64,000 nucleotides of DNA from Podospora bellae-mahoneyi (taxonomy: Eukaryota > Ascomycota > Sordariomycetes > Sordariales > Podosporaceae). How positions within the stretch are numbered: the first letter of the stretch is position 1; the number at the start of each line of letters is the position of its first letter. Under the pieces are notes generated by a model, which was not told the origin of the DNA, made no database searches, and worked only from the letters and a program-made list of their open reading frames with translations. Positions 34,433 through 45,700 of the stretch are shown here, in pieces. The stretch is taken from positions 930,001-994,000 of the forward strand of contig NC_085883.1 of the NCBI RefSeq assembly GCF_035222275.1, given 5' to 3'. A program made the position numbers and the translations under genes.

Positions 34433-35312
34433 GCGCTGCTCCGATGGGTTGCCTTTAAGGTGGCAGACCACCACAGTTGAACCACGTCCACGGTTTTACT
34501 TTGATGGAATAAACTCATCAATTACAAGTATTTTCTGATCGTGGTCGATGGGTCTAACGTTTCCTAAGGACAAGGATCCTGCGGGGGGTTACTTAACTCA
34601 AAGTGGAGACGATGGTCTCGATGAGCGGCGTTGACTTTGGGAGTATTTCCCCAGTACATCTGCTTAAAGGGCTCCGGTGGAATATGTGTTCGAATGTTGA
34701 GCTCGACGCCGGCTGCATAGCGCTCGCTGGGAGGGGGATCTGTGTTGATCCCATTGCGCAAAGGGGGTGTTTGCAGAAAGCTGGTGTTCGTGAAAAAGAA
34801 AATCGAATGCCCAAAAATAAAACAGGAGAGAAGTAGGCCAGCGCACACCACCGTTAACCTGCCACAAATGTGGCTTAGGGTTTGGAAGTGGCGTTAGGCA
34901 ATAAAAAACACATGGGAATCTGGTGGTGGCAGCTGTAAGGAATTAGGCTTCACTTGGCGCTAAGCGCCACTCCCGAGTACATGATTTGTTTTCATGCTCA
35001 AGTATTCTCCTTAAACACTCTCCCCGCCCTGCCCCTGACCCTCTTTATTTTTGCAACCATCCTTTTACCCCTGACTGTTGCCCCGCCATCATTGGATATG
35101 TTTTACTTTGTAAACCGAGCACCTCGCTCTTGAGAATGCGGGTGCCTGATATTACCCCGCATTTGCCGACATGAAGAGCTGCTGTGCCGTGAAGAATGGG
35201 ATAGTTGTGCCCTCGCCCATCTGGCTTGCGGAAGGTGCTTTACTGTTCGGCATCATATACCAACCTGGGATTTTCTAGGCGGCTTTCACCCTCTCCCACG
35301 CGACGACACACC
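34433..35312. other. Intergenic region, about 0.9 kb
   Basis: No gene recognised. Holds the left arm of an inverted repeat at 35116-35154 whose partner is at 38166-38204. Confidence 0.45.
35116..35154 (+). repeat. Left arm of a dispersed inverted repeat
   Basis: 39 bp matching the reverse complement of 38166-38204 with one mismatch; a weaker match extends about 45 bp further upstream. The two arms lie 3 kb apart and bracket the F-box gene, the ketopantoate reductase gene and tRNA-Asp. Confidence 0.75.
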
Positions 35313-36302
35313 ATGTCACTCATAGAACTTCCAGCCGAGATCCTTCTTCAAATCTTCGACCATGTGGGCTCATCATACTTCCGCTCAGATCTGTCACGCC
35401 TCAGAGTCTGTAAGCGATGGAACGGACTTGCCCATATCGTCTGCTTTCGCGAGGCCTGCATCACGACCAAGATGCTACGAAGAATGGCGTCGTCTCCGTA
35501 CGCGGAATCAATTCTCCGTGAGATGGAGATTCTCGACCTGAATTTGGAAGGCTTCGGCACTGTCCGGCCGGGGACTGTCTTGGACCCGAAAGATTACAGC
35601 TGGAATTACGTCCCGGATCAATCGTCATTGCAAAGGAGGACAATGGAACTGAACGACGATCTCGTCCACCTCGCCACTATCATCAAACAATCCCGAAAAT
35701 TACGCACCCTGCGCATCAACGCTATCAAGCCATCGAACCCTGTTTTTGAAATCCGAGAGACGTACCTATTCCCATCCACGCTACGCGCCTTGCTCCTATC
35801 AACCAGCAACCTGACCGCTCTGGAGCTAGACCTCTACGGTACTCGACCAGAACCAGAGGGTCATCCCCACCACGGCGATGACGGCCACGTCTGCCCGATG
35901 ATCGGCGCGCTTCTCCCAACGTTGCAGCGTCTACGGCTGCGCGTGCGCACCATTTGCGCCGATGCCCTTAGACCCCCACGAGACTTCCCCGGTCCTCTTC
36001 CTTTGCGTGTGCTGCTCGTTGACTTTGTTTTGACCGAGGAGCTGGCAAACGAAAAATCAAGGTTCACCGCACGCTGCGGTGGCCCGGGGAGATTTGTCAG
36101 GTTGGCCCAGGTGGTGAGAGGGGTTGTTCTTAGCCAGGCGCGGGCTCTTTTGCCGCATATGTCTGCTCCCAAGATGGTGAGGATACTGACGCGTATGTTT
36201 TCGGGCGATGAGATTCAAGGGATTGATGTGTTGACTGGGAAGAATATTAAAGTCAAAAAGGGTGCGGAGTGGGATGATAATTCTGAGGTCATGATGGATT
36301 GA
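35313..36302 (+). CDS. F-box protein, 329 aa
   Basis: The ATG at 35313 gives MSLIELPAEILLQIFDHVG, a textbook F-box start, and the box continues through LSRLRVCKRWNGLAH. F-box proteins bind Skp1 and bring substrates to SCF ubiquitin ligases. Downstream are Leu-rich segments (ALLLSTSNLTALELDLYG, LLPTLQRLRLRVRTICA) that suggest a degenerate leucine-rich-repeat substrate domain. A frame extends 36 codons upstream to 35205, but the F-box begins at this Met. A single exon ends in an acidic tail. The substrate is unknown. Unlike the F-box-like relic at 2-309, this gene is intact. Confidence 0.8.
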   Translation: MSLIELPAEILLQIFDHVGSSYFRSDLSRLRVCKRWNGLAHIVCFREACITTKMLRRMASSPYAESILREMEILDLNLEGFGTVRPGTVLDPKDYSWNYVPDQSSLQRRTMELNDDLVHLATIIKQSRKLRTLRINAIKPSNPVFEIRETYLFPSTLRALLLSTSNLTALELDLYGTRPEPEGHPHHGDDGHVCPMIGALLPTLQRLRLRVRTICADALRPPRDFPGPLPLRVLLVDFVLTEELANEKSRFTARCGGPGRFVRLAQVVRGVVLSQARALLPHMSAPKMVRILTRMFSGDEIQGIDVLTGKNIKVKKGAEWDDNSEVMMD

Positions 36303-36453
36303 ATTGTACCTAGGAAAGGGAGGAGTTCAGGATTCGGGACCTTAATTTGACCATGATCAGTAGCTACCGACTTACATTTTATGTGAGGACGCTAAAATCT
36401 CCTATCTGTGCTCAAAGTGGGTAGCTCGCGAGCGAGCATTGTGGCTGGTATAT

Positions 36454-37917
36454 TTAAATAGATGCTGTTGGCTTTACTTTGCCTTTGCCAGGCCCTTGAG
36501 CCTTTGCCATGTATTTATTTGCCCTCTTTGGCGCCTTTCCCCAGGGTTTATCGCCTTTGCTCACCGGCTTGGGTTTGAGCCACTCAGGTGTTTCTATCGT
36601 CACCTTGGCTTTGAGCCACTCAGGCTTTTCTACCGTCACCATGTTTCTACCTCCTATGAATTCATCCATCGCCTTCATATCTTCCACAGATGCTGCTCCA
36701 CGTGGTGACGGCCCTAACCTCTTCAACTCCTCGCCATTCTCCCACTTGCGGAACTTGATATAGTGATACAGATTTTGCGTCCCCCTTGGGCACTTCAGCC
36801 CCAACTCCCTTGCCTTCTTGATAAGCCAGCCGCAGATGTAGTCAATCTCAGTCTCTCGACCACCCTCCACATCCTGCAACATGGAGCTCTGGTTCTCACC
36901 GGTGCGATCGGCCAGCAGAAGAGCCTCTCTGAGCAAGGCTAGATCCGACCAGGCCTCGTCAAGTTTTGGGTTTCCCGAGGGTAGGTCGAGCACGGCACGG
37001 ACAATGGGGCCGATTTCTGCCACTAGTGAAGACGGCCTGTACTCGGCGGTGATGCCAGTGACTGGATGGTCCGGCAGAGCCCTGAATCTTTCCAAACTCC
37101 GAAGCCAACCGTTGGGGCATCTATGTACGACCGTCAGGGGGTTGATGACAGCGTTCATGACCAGCTTGCGCAGCCGGGCGAGTTTGATCTTTTCATTGTC
37201 CAGAAACTCGGTCCGAAGAGTTGGGTGACATTTCTCGAGGGCCCGACGGAGGGGATGTTTCTTTTCTATCTCCTGACTCTCGCTAAAGGGTCCGATGTTG
37301 AGTGGGCCGGTCCCAGCCACTTGGAAGGTGAAGGGGCAGACTGGGCGGGTAGGGTCGCCGCGGCCAAAGACGCCAGTGCTGCAGACGCCTGCCCAGTACG
37401 AGGGACGGTGCTCTGGGGATCGGAAGGCGAGGATCTGGGAGTCGAGTTCTTCCTTGACACCCATGCCGTTCTGCAGCAGCAAGACGGTCGAGTTGCGATC
37501 GAGGCGGGGTGAAAGGAAGCCGACAGGAGTGAGTGTTTGCTGGCCCTTTGTTGCGACGATCAGATTGCTGATGTGTGGTGAGCCAGGCCTGGACTGTCCG
37601 ATCCACTCGGCTCTGAAGCCGGATTTGGAGTCTTGGGTGTGTTCATCGACCCATTTTGTGATTTTCCTGCCGCCGTCAACGAACTTGTCGTAGGAGTCTT
37701 TTTTGCGGAAGATCAAGGTCACGGGAAGTCTTGGGTAGTGTGTTGCCAGTGCGTGTGCGACATATTTGCCGAGGTTTCCAACCCCGAGGATATGGATGGC
37801 ACGATCTGACAGCAACATGGTGGATTGACTGACTGCGAGTTGCGGTTGAAATCTGGGTCTTCGGCCACTTAAAATTTGCGCCGAGCCAGTTGATGCACTA
37901 ACAGTTTTGCCATTCAA
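36454..37917 (-). CDS. 2-dehydropantoate 2-reductase (ketopantoate reductase) family protein, 487 aa
   Basis: Ketopantoate reductase reduces 2-dehydropantoate to pantoate with NADPH in pantothenate/CoA synthesis. The Rossmann motif HILGVGNLGKYVAHAL is at residues about 42-57, followed by LLLQNGMGV, the catalytic-lysine helix KLARLRKLVMNAVINPLTVV and the C-terminal ENQSSMLQDVEGGRETEIDY. All are features of the ApbA/PanE family. The length exceeds bacterial enzymes because of an insertion and a basic Pro/Lys tail containing two tandem 12-residue units (VTVEKPEWLKAK, VTIETPEWLKPK). The first 33 residues are rich in Ser, Gln and Arg with no acid, so they could be a mitochondrial presequence; the alternative start is Met34 (37818). 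tRNA-Asp lies 64 bp upstream of the 37917 start. Confidence 0.88.
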   Translation of the reverse strand: MNGKTVSASTGSAQILSGRRPRFQPQLAVSQSTMLLSDRAIHILGVGNLGKYVAHALATHYPRLPVTLIFRKKDSYDKFVDGGRKITKWVDEHTQDSKSGFRAEWIGQSRPGSPHISNLIVATKGQQTLTPVGFLSPRLDRNSTVLLLQNGMGVKEELDSQILAFRSPEHRPSYWAGVCSTGVFGRGDPTRPVCPFTFQVAGTGPLNIGPFSESQEIEKKHPLRRALEKCHPTLRTEFLDNEKIKLARLRKLVMNAVINPLTVVHRCPNGWLRSLERFRALPDHPVTGITAEYRPSSLVAEIGPIVRAVLDLPSGNPKLDEAWSDLALLREALLLADRTGENQSSMLQDVEGGRETEIDYICGWLIKKARELGLKCPRGTQNLYHYIKFRKWENGEELKRLGPSPRGAASVEDMKAMDEFIGGRNMVTVEKPEWLKAKVTIETPEWLKPKPVSKGDKPWGKAPKRANKYMAKAQGPGKGKVKPTASI

Positions 37918-37981
37918 CGTCTTTTATAAATCTATTTTTTCTCTTTCCTGCCAAGCTACGACAGGTGTCAACATCTGTAAG

Positions 37982-38063
37982 TCTTCCGTAGTATAGTGGT
38001 CAGTATGTGAGCTTGTCATTCCAACAAACGCTCGAGACCCGGGTTCAATTCCCGGCGGGAGAG
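37982..38063 (+). tRNA. tRNA-Asp(GTC) with short intron
   Basis: The acceptor stem TCTTCCG pairs with CGGGAGA, discriminator G at 38063. Anticodon stem TGAGC/GCTCG and loop TTGTCA give anticodon GTC. An 11-nt intron (about ttccaacaaac) follows the base 3' of the anticodon. The T-arm is GGGTTCAATTCCC. Confidence 0.9.
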
Positions 38064-38621
38064 TATGCTATGTTATTTTTCCTATATATCGTGGCTGATG
38101 CTATTTTTGCAATTCTATGCTTTTTGGCTTTTTCTAGAAGCGCATGGCAGACTAATTCAGAACAGTAATATCAGGCACCCGCATTCTCAAGAGTGAGGTG
38201 CTCGTAAAAGATATCCACTGTTGACAGGACAACAATCAGGGGTGCAAACACAACACAAAGAAGCGTCCAACTGAAAGACATGAATGACTTAAACATTTAG
38301 CTATCTGAATGATCCAGCGCATCTATAATTGCAACTGAATCAAATTCATCGATGTTGTGCATACCAAGAGAACAGTTCCAGACTGCTAAATCTAACCCCC
38401 CGAAAAGAAAGCACCAAACTAATTCGTTTCACAACCAGCACTGTCACATCCGAGAATCTCAGACTTCAAATCACGGCCCGTCACCACCTACTTTTCACCT
38501 CCCCGCCGGCTGTTGCCATTCTTCCTCGGTGCACCCCGTCGTCGTCACAGAAACCCCTTCGTAAGGCGCAGTCTTGAGTTGCACTTCAGGTGCAACCTAT
38601 GCGAGAGGCGTGGCGCCTTGC
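38064..38621. other. Intergenic region, about 0.56 kb
   Basis: Contains the inverted-repeat arm at 38166-38204. Otherwise nothing recognised. Confidence 0.4.
38166..38204 (-). repeat. Right arm of the dispersed inverted repeat
   Basis: Partner of 35116-35154, 38 of 39 bases matching in reverse complement. It lies about 100 bp beyond tRNA-Asp. Confidence 0.75.
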
Positions 38622-39509
38622 TTACGAATCCCGTAGGCAGTCAAATCTCTCCGCTGAAATCCGCTGGACAGCGAGGGTTGAGCACGATCTCGGTCCGGAT
38701 TCGCAATGGAAAAAGTGCATGGCAACTTGTTGTGTATAGTACGCATAACCTGACTCGGACCGCGAGGGCTGTTTCTTTGGGGGTGCAGGGCGAGTATACA
38801 CTCCCTGAAGGGCCCACTGCGGTGCGATTACGGGTAAGAATGGTAGCCCGTCATACAAGGGCTATTGCGGCGGATATGATTGTGGGAGAGGATATAATTG
38901 TTGGGGGGGATATGATTGTTGATCAGTATATGATTATTCCCCAGTATATGACTGGTGACCAGTATATGATTATTGAGCAGGGTACACCGATGCCATCGTC
39001 CGAACTGACATTCTGGATGAAGATCTTGAACCTTGTCTGGAAGAACCTTGGCTAGACGAGCCATGCCTCGACGAAGATCGGTAAGAGGAGTTGTGGCTCG
39101 AAGAGATGCGCCTCGAAAACGGTGTCTGGATGAGCTCGACATCACGGAGCTTGTTCTTGGGGTTCTGACCTGTCTGAATACGAGTATCCTGGCGGTAAAA
39201 CCTCTGGCTCCCAAACGTAAACTCCCGCCACAAACTCGCCCGCCACGAATGCGCCGGAGGCTGGAGAAGTTGCCCTCCCTACATTGACCTGGTTGAAAAA
39301 AGTTTGAAATAGTTAAGGTCTTTGAGCCTGGGGATTTGGGAGGGGCGAGGATGAGGTGGTACCAGCATGCCAGCATCGGTACCACCGGAGTAGTAATCGC
39401 ACTGCTGCTGGGAAGAAGAACCAGCAGGAGCATTCTTGTAGTATGCCTCCCATGCTTTTCTTCGGCGTTCTTCTGTTTCGCGGTGGCGCCTACCTGAGTG
39501 ACATGACAT
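38622..39509 (-). pseudogene. Gln/Ser/Tyr-rich hypothetical protein with four in-frame stops at Gln positions
   Basis: One reading frame runs 296 codons from MSCHSGRRHRETEERRRKAW to RISAERFDCLRDS without a frameshift. It is broken by TAG at 39281-39279, TAA at 38972-38970, TAA at 38936-38934 and TAG at 38864-38862. Content: a basic helical N-terminus, a middle with WREFTFGSQRFYRQDTRIQ, a Ser/Arg-rich stretch (SSYRSSSRHGSSSQGSSRQ), a hexapeptide repeat of the form Q-S-Y-x-x-x, and a C-terminal part with GVYTRPAPPKKQPSRSESGY. Three of the four stops fall on the Gln codon that opens a repeat unit, and all are CAA/CAG to TAA/TAG. No family is recognised; if translated, only the 76-residue N-terminal part would be made. 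Confidence 0.55.
38862..38972 (-). repeat. 18-bp minisatellite encoding Q-S-Y-x-x-x units
   Basis: Six imperfect 18-bp units, minus-strand sense of type caatcatatact plus six variable bases. The stop codons at 38970, 38934 and 38862 are exactly 36 and 72 bp apart, each at the first codon of a unit. Confidence 0.75.
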
Positions 39510-40335
39510 GGTGAAGTTGGTATGAAGTTTGCGGCAGGCACAGAGTATTGAGGTGGATGGTCAAGTCGAAAAATGCAGGTGCCCATGGTGGAGGAATTGA
39601 GTGCCCGTTGGCGCAAGGGGCCCATGACATATATACTTGACAGAACCAGAATCACGGTGTTGGTCTGTACTAAGAAGAGGTGAAACGGCTTGTTACAGAG
39701 TCGTTCGAGTGGTTCGAGTGTTCGACGGGAGATCGTCAGCTGCGTTTGTTGAGCACCGCCATGATACCATACGTGCGGAGTTTAACGGCCGTTAAATATG
39801 AGGTTGATGACCCTTGTGACGCCTGGGGTGAGGGCCATGTGGGGTTCGTGGTGCGGTGTGAATGGAAGGTATCGCCGGAATAGATAGAGTCTGACTTGAA
39901 CAATGTACCCTGGAAGAATATTTGAGCATATGTATTAGAAGCAATCCAGCGGTGGGATGAAGCCTAAACCAAGGTTCAATCAAGGGCCTTTCAAGGCAAG
40001 ATTACGCTATATATACCTGACTGAAGCTTGGATAAGGGAACATGAAAGTTCGGATCATAGGTAATGGACTCAGATCAGTGATAATGGATGCTCGGATCAG
40101 GGGTAATGGAAACATTAGGTAGGTGCAACATAAAAGAGAAATCACAGAGGGAGGCGGTAAAGGCTTAGAGAAAAGGTGATAGGAACTTTACCTAAGTACC
40201 TTGTGAGAGAAGTTATGGAAGCTCAGACTAATAGGACTGTAAGCCGAGATGATAGAGGTTAAAGTCTAAGACAGGTGGTGATAAAGGTTCAGATAACATA
40301 TTTATTTGGACTACCTACTGAACGGATATCCTGAA
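39510..40335. other. Intergenic region, about 0.8 kb
   Basis: No coding content recognised. Around 40035-40120 there are near-repeats of atcaggggtaatgga and related words. Confidence 0.4.
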
Positions 40336-41770
40336 TCAAATCCGAGCCATAAGCCACGCTTTCCTCTCCTCCGAACCTTCAGGTCCGACCTCCGCCAATT
40401 TCTTGTTGTACAACTCCTGGATGGTCACATACATCGTCAGCAAGTCCTCCCCAATACTTTGCATCAACAACTCGTCCTTCAGAAGCAGCTGAAACGCCTC
40501 GTCGGGTTTAGTAGGAAGCTGCTCGGTCACCCCAAGCTCCAGCCTCTCCTCCTCCGTCAACATCGCCACATCAACTGTCGACTCGCACGGTTAGCATATC
40601 CACACTTTTTCTTTCTCAAATTCGAAAAGAAACCTCACCCTGGCAATCCCTCACCCCCAACTCCAACCCCCTCCTCACACCCTCCACCCCAGCGATCACC
40701 AGCCCCGCCACGAACAAATACATCTGCGCCGACGCATCCGGCAATCTCACCTCCCAACACCCCCTCCCCCTCTTCCTAACCGGCCCCTCCCTGTTATCCG
40801 TCCCCCAAGAAACCCACCTCCCCGCGCACCATTGCCCCGCCCTCGTCCGGGCATACCCCTCCGGCCTAGGCATAGCAAACGCGCACAACGCCCCCAAATG
40901 CTTCATCATCCCAGCAAGAAAGCTCTCCTCCACCTCCCCAATCTCACCCTGCAGACTCTGCACCGAAATATTCGTGTGCAACCCGTTGATCTCGGGCATG
41001 GTGGGATTAAACAGCACCTCAATCCCATTCTCCCTACACACTCGTCGGGTGGTCTCCTTGGCGGTGACGAGACCGTCTACTGCTTCCATGGGGGCCAAGT
41101 GGCCTAGCACCAGCTCGTAGGCATTGTCGCTTCCCTCGCAGTGGAATTGTTCAACGGGGACGTTTGCCGCGGACTCGAGCTGTTTGGTGATGGTGGATAG
41201 CACGGGAAGCATGAAGGACTCTATGGCGCGGAGGCCGGAGGAGGCGTGGATTTCTGCTGCTTTGGCACTGTGTTTGGGCTGAACGGCACTGAATTCGAGC
41301 TCGAAGCCGACTCGGAAGTAGAGGCCGATTTCCTCGCCTGCTTGGATGGCTTGGAGCAGAGCGCGGCGGGGGCAGAAGGGGGCGGAAAGGGTGAGGGTGG
41401 AGTGGTGCATGTCTTGATGGAGGGGGGTTCCGTTGCCAAAGTAGCATAAAATAACGGCGTGTTCTTCTGCGGTGTTCAGGCTCGGGTAAAGGTGGATGGT
41501 GTTGAAGTCGGGGAGGAGGAAGCTCTGTCCTGCAGGGCGGCCAGGGTCGACGTTTGTGAGTGGGAGCCCGATGTCAATGAGGCACAGATAGTGTCGGCAT
41601 AGGGCAAGGTTTGATTTGGCTTTGAGAAGGGCCTGGAAGTGGCGGAGGGTGAGAATCCGGACCCGGACGGTGGAAGTGTAGTCTGTCCATTGGAGATGGA
41701 TGAATTGTACTGATGGGTGCCACGTGATGAAGGCCGCGAATTTATCGTAACCATCGATGATGAGAGCCAT
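40336..41770 (-). CDS. Glutamine synthetase-like (GS catalytic domain) protein, 456 aa, two exons
   Basis: Minus-strand exons are 41770-40639 and 40574-40336. The 64-bp intron (gtgagg donor, ctaac branch, cag acceptor) keeps frame through the join at DCQVDVAM. GS-fold motifs are visible: YFRVGFELEFSAV (ExE metal ligands), HCEGSDNAYELVLGHL, INGLHTNISVQS (NGxHxN-like) and the Arg-rich loop GYARTRAGQWCAG, followed by WEVRLPDASAQMYLFVAGL. Proteins of this kind join an amine or ammonia to the gamma-carboxyl of glutamate. The short N-terminal beta-grasp region and the divergence from housekeeping eukaryotic GS place it with type I/FluG-like proteins, so the substrate may be another amine. It lacks the amidohydrolase half found in FluG itself. 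Confidence 0.85.
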
Positions 41771-42758
41771 CTTGACGCCAGGTGAAGGTTAATTTGGCAT
41801 GCCAAACGCAGCAAAATTTCTTCGCCGATTCAAATGTTGGACTTGGAAGATCTAGTCTATGCCTGAGCCTGAAAAGATGACTTGTGTCAGCAGTGTAGGT
41901 AGCTATGTAGCCCCAAAAATAATGACATTGGCAGCCCGCTTATTGCATATGCAACCGGACATGCAGCTCTGGTGTGTTGGGTACAACGAAACACAGGAGT
42001 TGGATGTATTATAGGATCTCCGCAAGGCAGCAGTGGTCTTGTAGGAATGCATTCTGCTTATTATCCAGCCATACAGGGAGAAGGACAGAGGTCAGCATGC
42101 CCGTGGCTAGTCACACAGACATACACAGCCTCCACTTGCATGCTGCCACATCCCTTCGTTCACAAGAGACCCGGGACTGTGCCCGCATTAGGGGGAGCCT
42201 GATAGCTCGGAAGGTTGGGAACCCCGCCTCAACTCAACGTCTCGGGATAGAGACGTCCGAGCCTTGCCTACCACCCTTGCCACAAAATGATTGAGACATT
42301 CCCTAGTAAAGCAGGTGGGCATGGCTTGAAGGATAGTCCATAGATCTTTAAAGATAGTTCATAAGCTTTTAACATGGTTTAAAGGCCTTAAAAGATTGTT
42401 TAAAGGCCTATTAATCTACTTTTGAGGTATATGTCAGTTCACAGTATAGTATGGGTTAACTTTCTTTTGCTGCCTCAATTATCGTGTGGGGAGGGTGCCT
42501 ACCCACCTACACAACCTTTGGTGTGTATAGGGAGTATAGTTCATATCTTACACAATATATGGTCCATTGCTTCCGCGCATGGCACAAGCAGGACATCGAG
42601 ATCTTGCGATTTCTCTTGAGAAAGCTAGGATGTGAGAGCTGTGGTGTTGAAAATGACGATCAGGTAGCTAACCGACAGAAGTAGAAGTACGGTAGATGCA
42701 AATTCCCACGTTCCATGATACAAACCTGACCCGGTTCCATCGCTCTTCATCATTACTT
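41771..42758. other. Intergenic region, about 1 kb, with aaaggcct-type low-complexity run
   Basis: No gene recognised. 42340-42420 is an array of imperfect units like ttaaaggcctta and tctttaaaga, similar in kind to 1620-1780 and 52430-52510. It lies about 340 bp beyond the 3' end of the NLR. Confidence 0.45.
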
Positions 42759-45700
42759 TCAGCGCCACTGCATATGCACCAACCCATCATAATCCTTCTC
42801 CGTCGGTGTCCTCCCCTGATCCTCCGATCGAGAAAAGTACAACGTCTCGGCCTCCTGCAGCAGCATCTCGGCTTCTGCCTCTCTGCTCTCATCCTCATAT
42901 AAAGCCTGAGAAAGCTTGTAGAGACAGCGGGCATGCTCACCCACCATGTCTTCCTTGTGGAGGTACGTAATCACCATCGCGTCTGTGATGTGTTTTCTTT
43001 GAACGACAAACTCTTAGCCACGCTCTCATGCTAAAGTGAGGGGCTGCCTGGGGGTACTTACATGGAAGCTTGCACGTTTCCCTGATCTAGAGCGCAGCAT
43101 CCGGTCCGGTACATGCACGCGGCGTTGAAATAGCTCGTTCGAGCCTGCTGCTTCGAAAGCCACAGGTTCTGAGCTTGCATAAAGTACGACTCGGCATTGG
43201 AGAAGTTCTTTTCTTCCATTTCGATTCTGCCGATCAGAAAGCTCGCGCTGTGTGGTGTGAGATAGCCGGTTAGGAACACCGCATTTCCATCGTTTTGTTC
43301 AAGAGGGCAAGATGGAAGGAAGATTAATGAGAGCACTTACTATGCCGCATTGGCCCACTGCTCCCCTTGATTCCGCATGTACTCTTTGTAGGGCCCTTCA
43401 ATCTCCGCCCGCGCCTCCTTCAACCGGCCCATATACAACAAACACGTAGCCATGCTCATCTTTTGGAACGGAGAGTACGGCCTTCTAGGCGGATCCGAAG
43501 GTTTGGCCGATTCTGACCACCGTTTCCAAGTTGCAGCAGCCTTCTTAAACCATTCATATGCTTTATCGAGCTCCATCATAGTAACGTACGCCTCGCCAAT
43601 GTTGTGCTCGGACCATGACACCTCCATCTGGTCGCCATCCGGTTCCCGGATCCGAATCTCAAGTGACTTCTCAAGACACTTGAGCCCCTTCCTGTGGTAG
43701 CCGCTGCGGAGATAGAGCTGACCTAAATACGATGGAATCGAGGATAACATGTCCCAAAGCCGCTCCTCGCCTTGTAGGGTGAGGATCGCCTCCTGATTGA
43801 CTTCGCAGACTTCTTTGAGCTCTTCAAACTCGTGCTGCTCGAGAAGATAACTGCCATGAAGGGTAGGTTGTTTAGTCAGGTCCCTAATCATCATATGGCA
43901 CGGGTGGGGGTGTTTTTGCGGTTGACTTCCTCGTATCTGGTCAGGATAGAAAGGACTCACCGTTCACAGGTAGTAGCAACCTCACAAAACTCTCTACACG
44001 TATGAAACCTTGAGTTCCTCAATCGCTCCTGTCTAAACATCTTGGAAAGAGCCAGGATATGTGGCACATAAACACTACACCGTTCCCAGTGTTCGTGCAG
44101 GTGAGGCGCCCGCTCCGGAAAGGCGAGAAACACAAGCTTGGACGCCATACGATGAGCCTTTGCTCGGCCTTCCTCTCCCAGAAAGTCCTGAAAATGGCTC
44201 TGGATTAGCCTGTGGCACGACAGTTCGCATGTGTCTCTGTCCTTCTTGACCAGGGACAAAGTTTGGAGTTCCACAACCGCTTCGGAAAGGCTATTTCGTG
44301 TCAGCACATGGCCATCATGTTTTAACATCGTGAAGTAGGTAAGAACAGGAGGATTCACGTCAGGACATCTCCACACCACGGCAGCTCCGTTGCCAACTTG
44401 CCCGGCTCTCCGGGCTGAAAGAGCATCTCCGGTATCCGATCCGCACTGCAGCACGAGATGACCGCCAGAATCGAACTCGCGTTGACGCTCAAGTTCTGAA
44501 AAGAGATCTGCCAGACTGGGCCGATACCGTTCTGTCCAAACTCCGGGGCGCGGTCATAGATCTCGACCAGCTGGCCTATGGTCCAGCCGCGCTTGTGAAT
44601 AACACCCGCCATCCTGTCTAGAGCCAAAGCGTGGCCGCTGAGCCTCTCTGAGAGCTCTAGCGCTGAGTTGAACTGGCTGGCCAAGACATCGGCGCTGATG
44701 TGATCGGCGAGTAGATGGATAATACACTTGGCGCCGTTGTCGATGTCCCAAGTCTCAACTTCAATTCCGATTTCTGCCGGCTCCCAGGCAAGATCGGTGT
44801 TGCGAGTGGTGATCAAGGCGTGACCATTTGCCGCTAGGTTGGGCCAGTGCGTGACGAGGACGTCGAAAGATTCTACATTGTCGTAGACTATCAACCATTT
44901 GGCCTCTGCAATGATTTGAATTTGAATCATCAGTTCGGTATCTCCCACATTTCTTCAACACTGAGAGGAGAGGCTAATACGAACTCGTCTGTTGCAACCA
45001 GGTCATAACAAGCAGCCGGTTGTCGTCATGATTGTGAGGAACATAGCCTGGCAACTGGAGTCTTCCGGCAATATCGGAAAAGCTTTGCTTGACCTTGATC
45101 TTTGTCTCCGCCTCAACCCAAAGCACCGCATTAATTTTATGTTGCTTGTATCGAGCTTGGGCATACTTGATAGCCACATGTGTTTTGCCCGCGCCACCAA
45201 TGCCATACAAGGCGATGGATCGAAAAGTCTGGGTGGACCTCTTGTTGAAATGATTCTCGATCTTCTCAATCACATCATCGCGGTCAAAGGACTTGGGACT
45301 TTTTGAAGGAGGCAACATGATGCAGGGTAGAGTGGCGTGGTCTTTGAAAGAGCGTGGGTTGATGGACATCATTGAATAGAGCCATGTCAAGTCGTTGTTC
45401 GTGATTCCATGCTGCCGCTGTGACATGGCTGCCACCTTCTCGATTGCCTTTACTGACTCTTCGATATCACGAGAGGTTATTTCGCAAATATCTTCGAGGC
45501 GTCTCCAGGGATCCTGATCTTTGGGGATGGGTCGGGGTGGTCAACGCATGTACCTATCTGGCAGTTTCAAAAGCGGGCGGCATGGATCTCACCGGCGGAA
45601 CGGGACCGGGCAAAATGCTCTTCGTCCCGGAGAAACTCAATGGCGTCCGCAAAGAAGTTGGTAGCCACCACAAACGTCTCGAAGACAGCCTCTTTGGCTT

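Noticed and set aside
38513-39055. 180-codon plus-strand open frame over the 18-bp repeats
   Set aside because: It is the antisense of the Q-S-Y repeat gene. It is held open because the repeat unit lacks stops on this strand, and its flanks have no domain-like content.
38622-39509. Reassigned UAA/UAG codons for Gln
   Set aside because: Intact genes in the window end at ordinary TAA, TAG and TGA codons and have no internal stops, so a genetic-code change is not supported.
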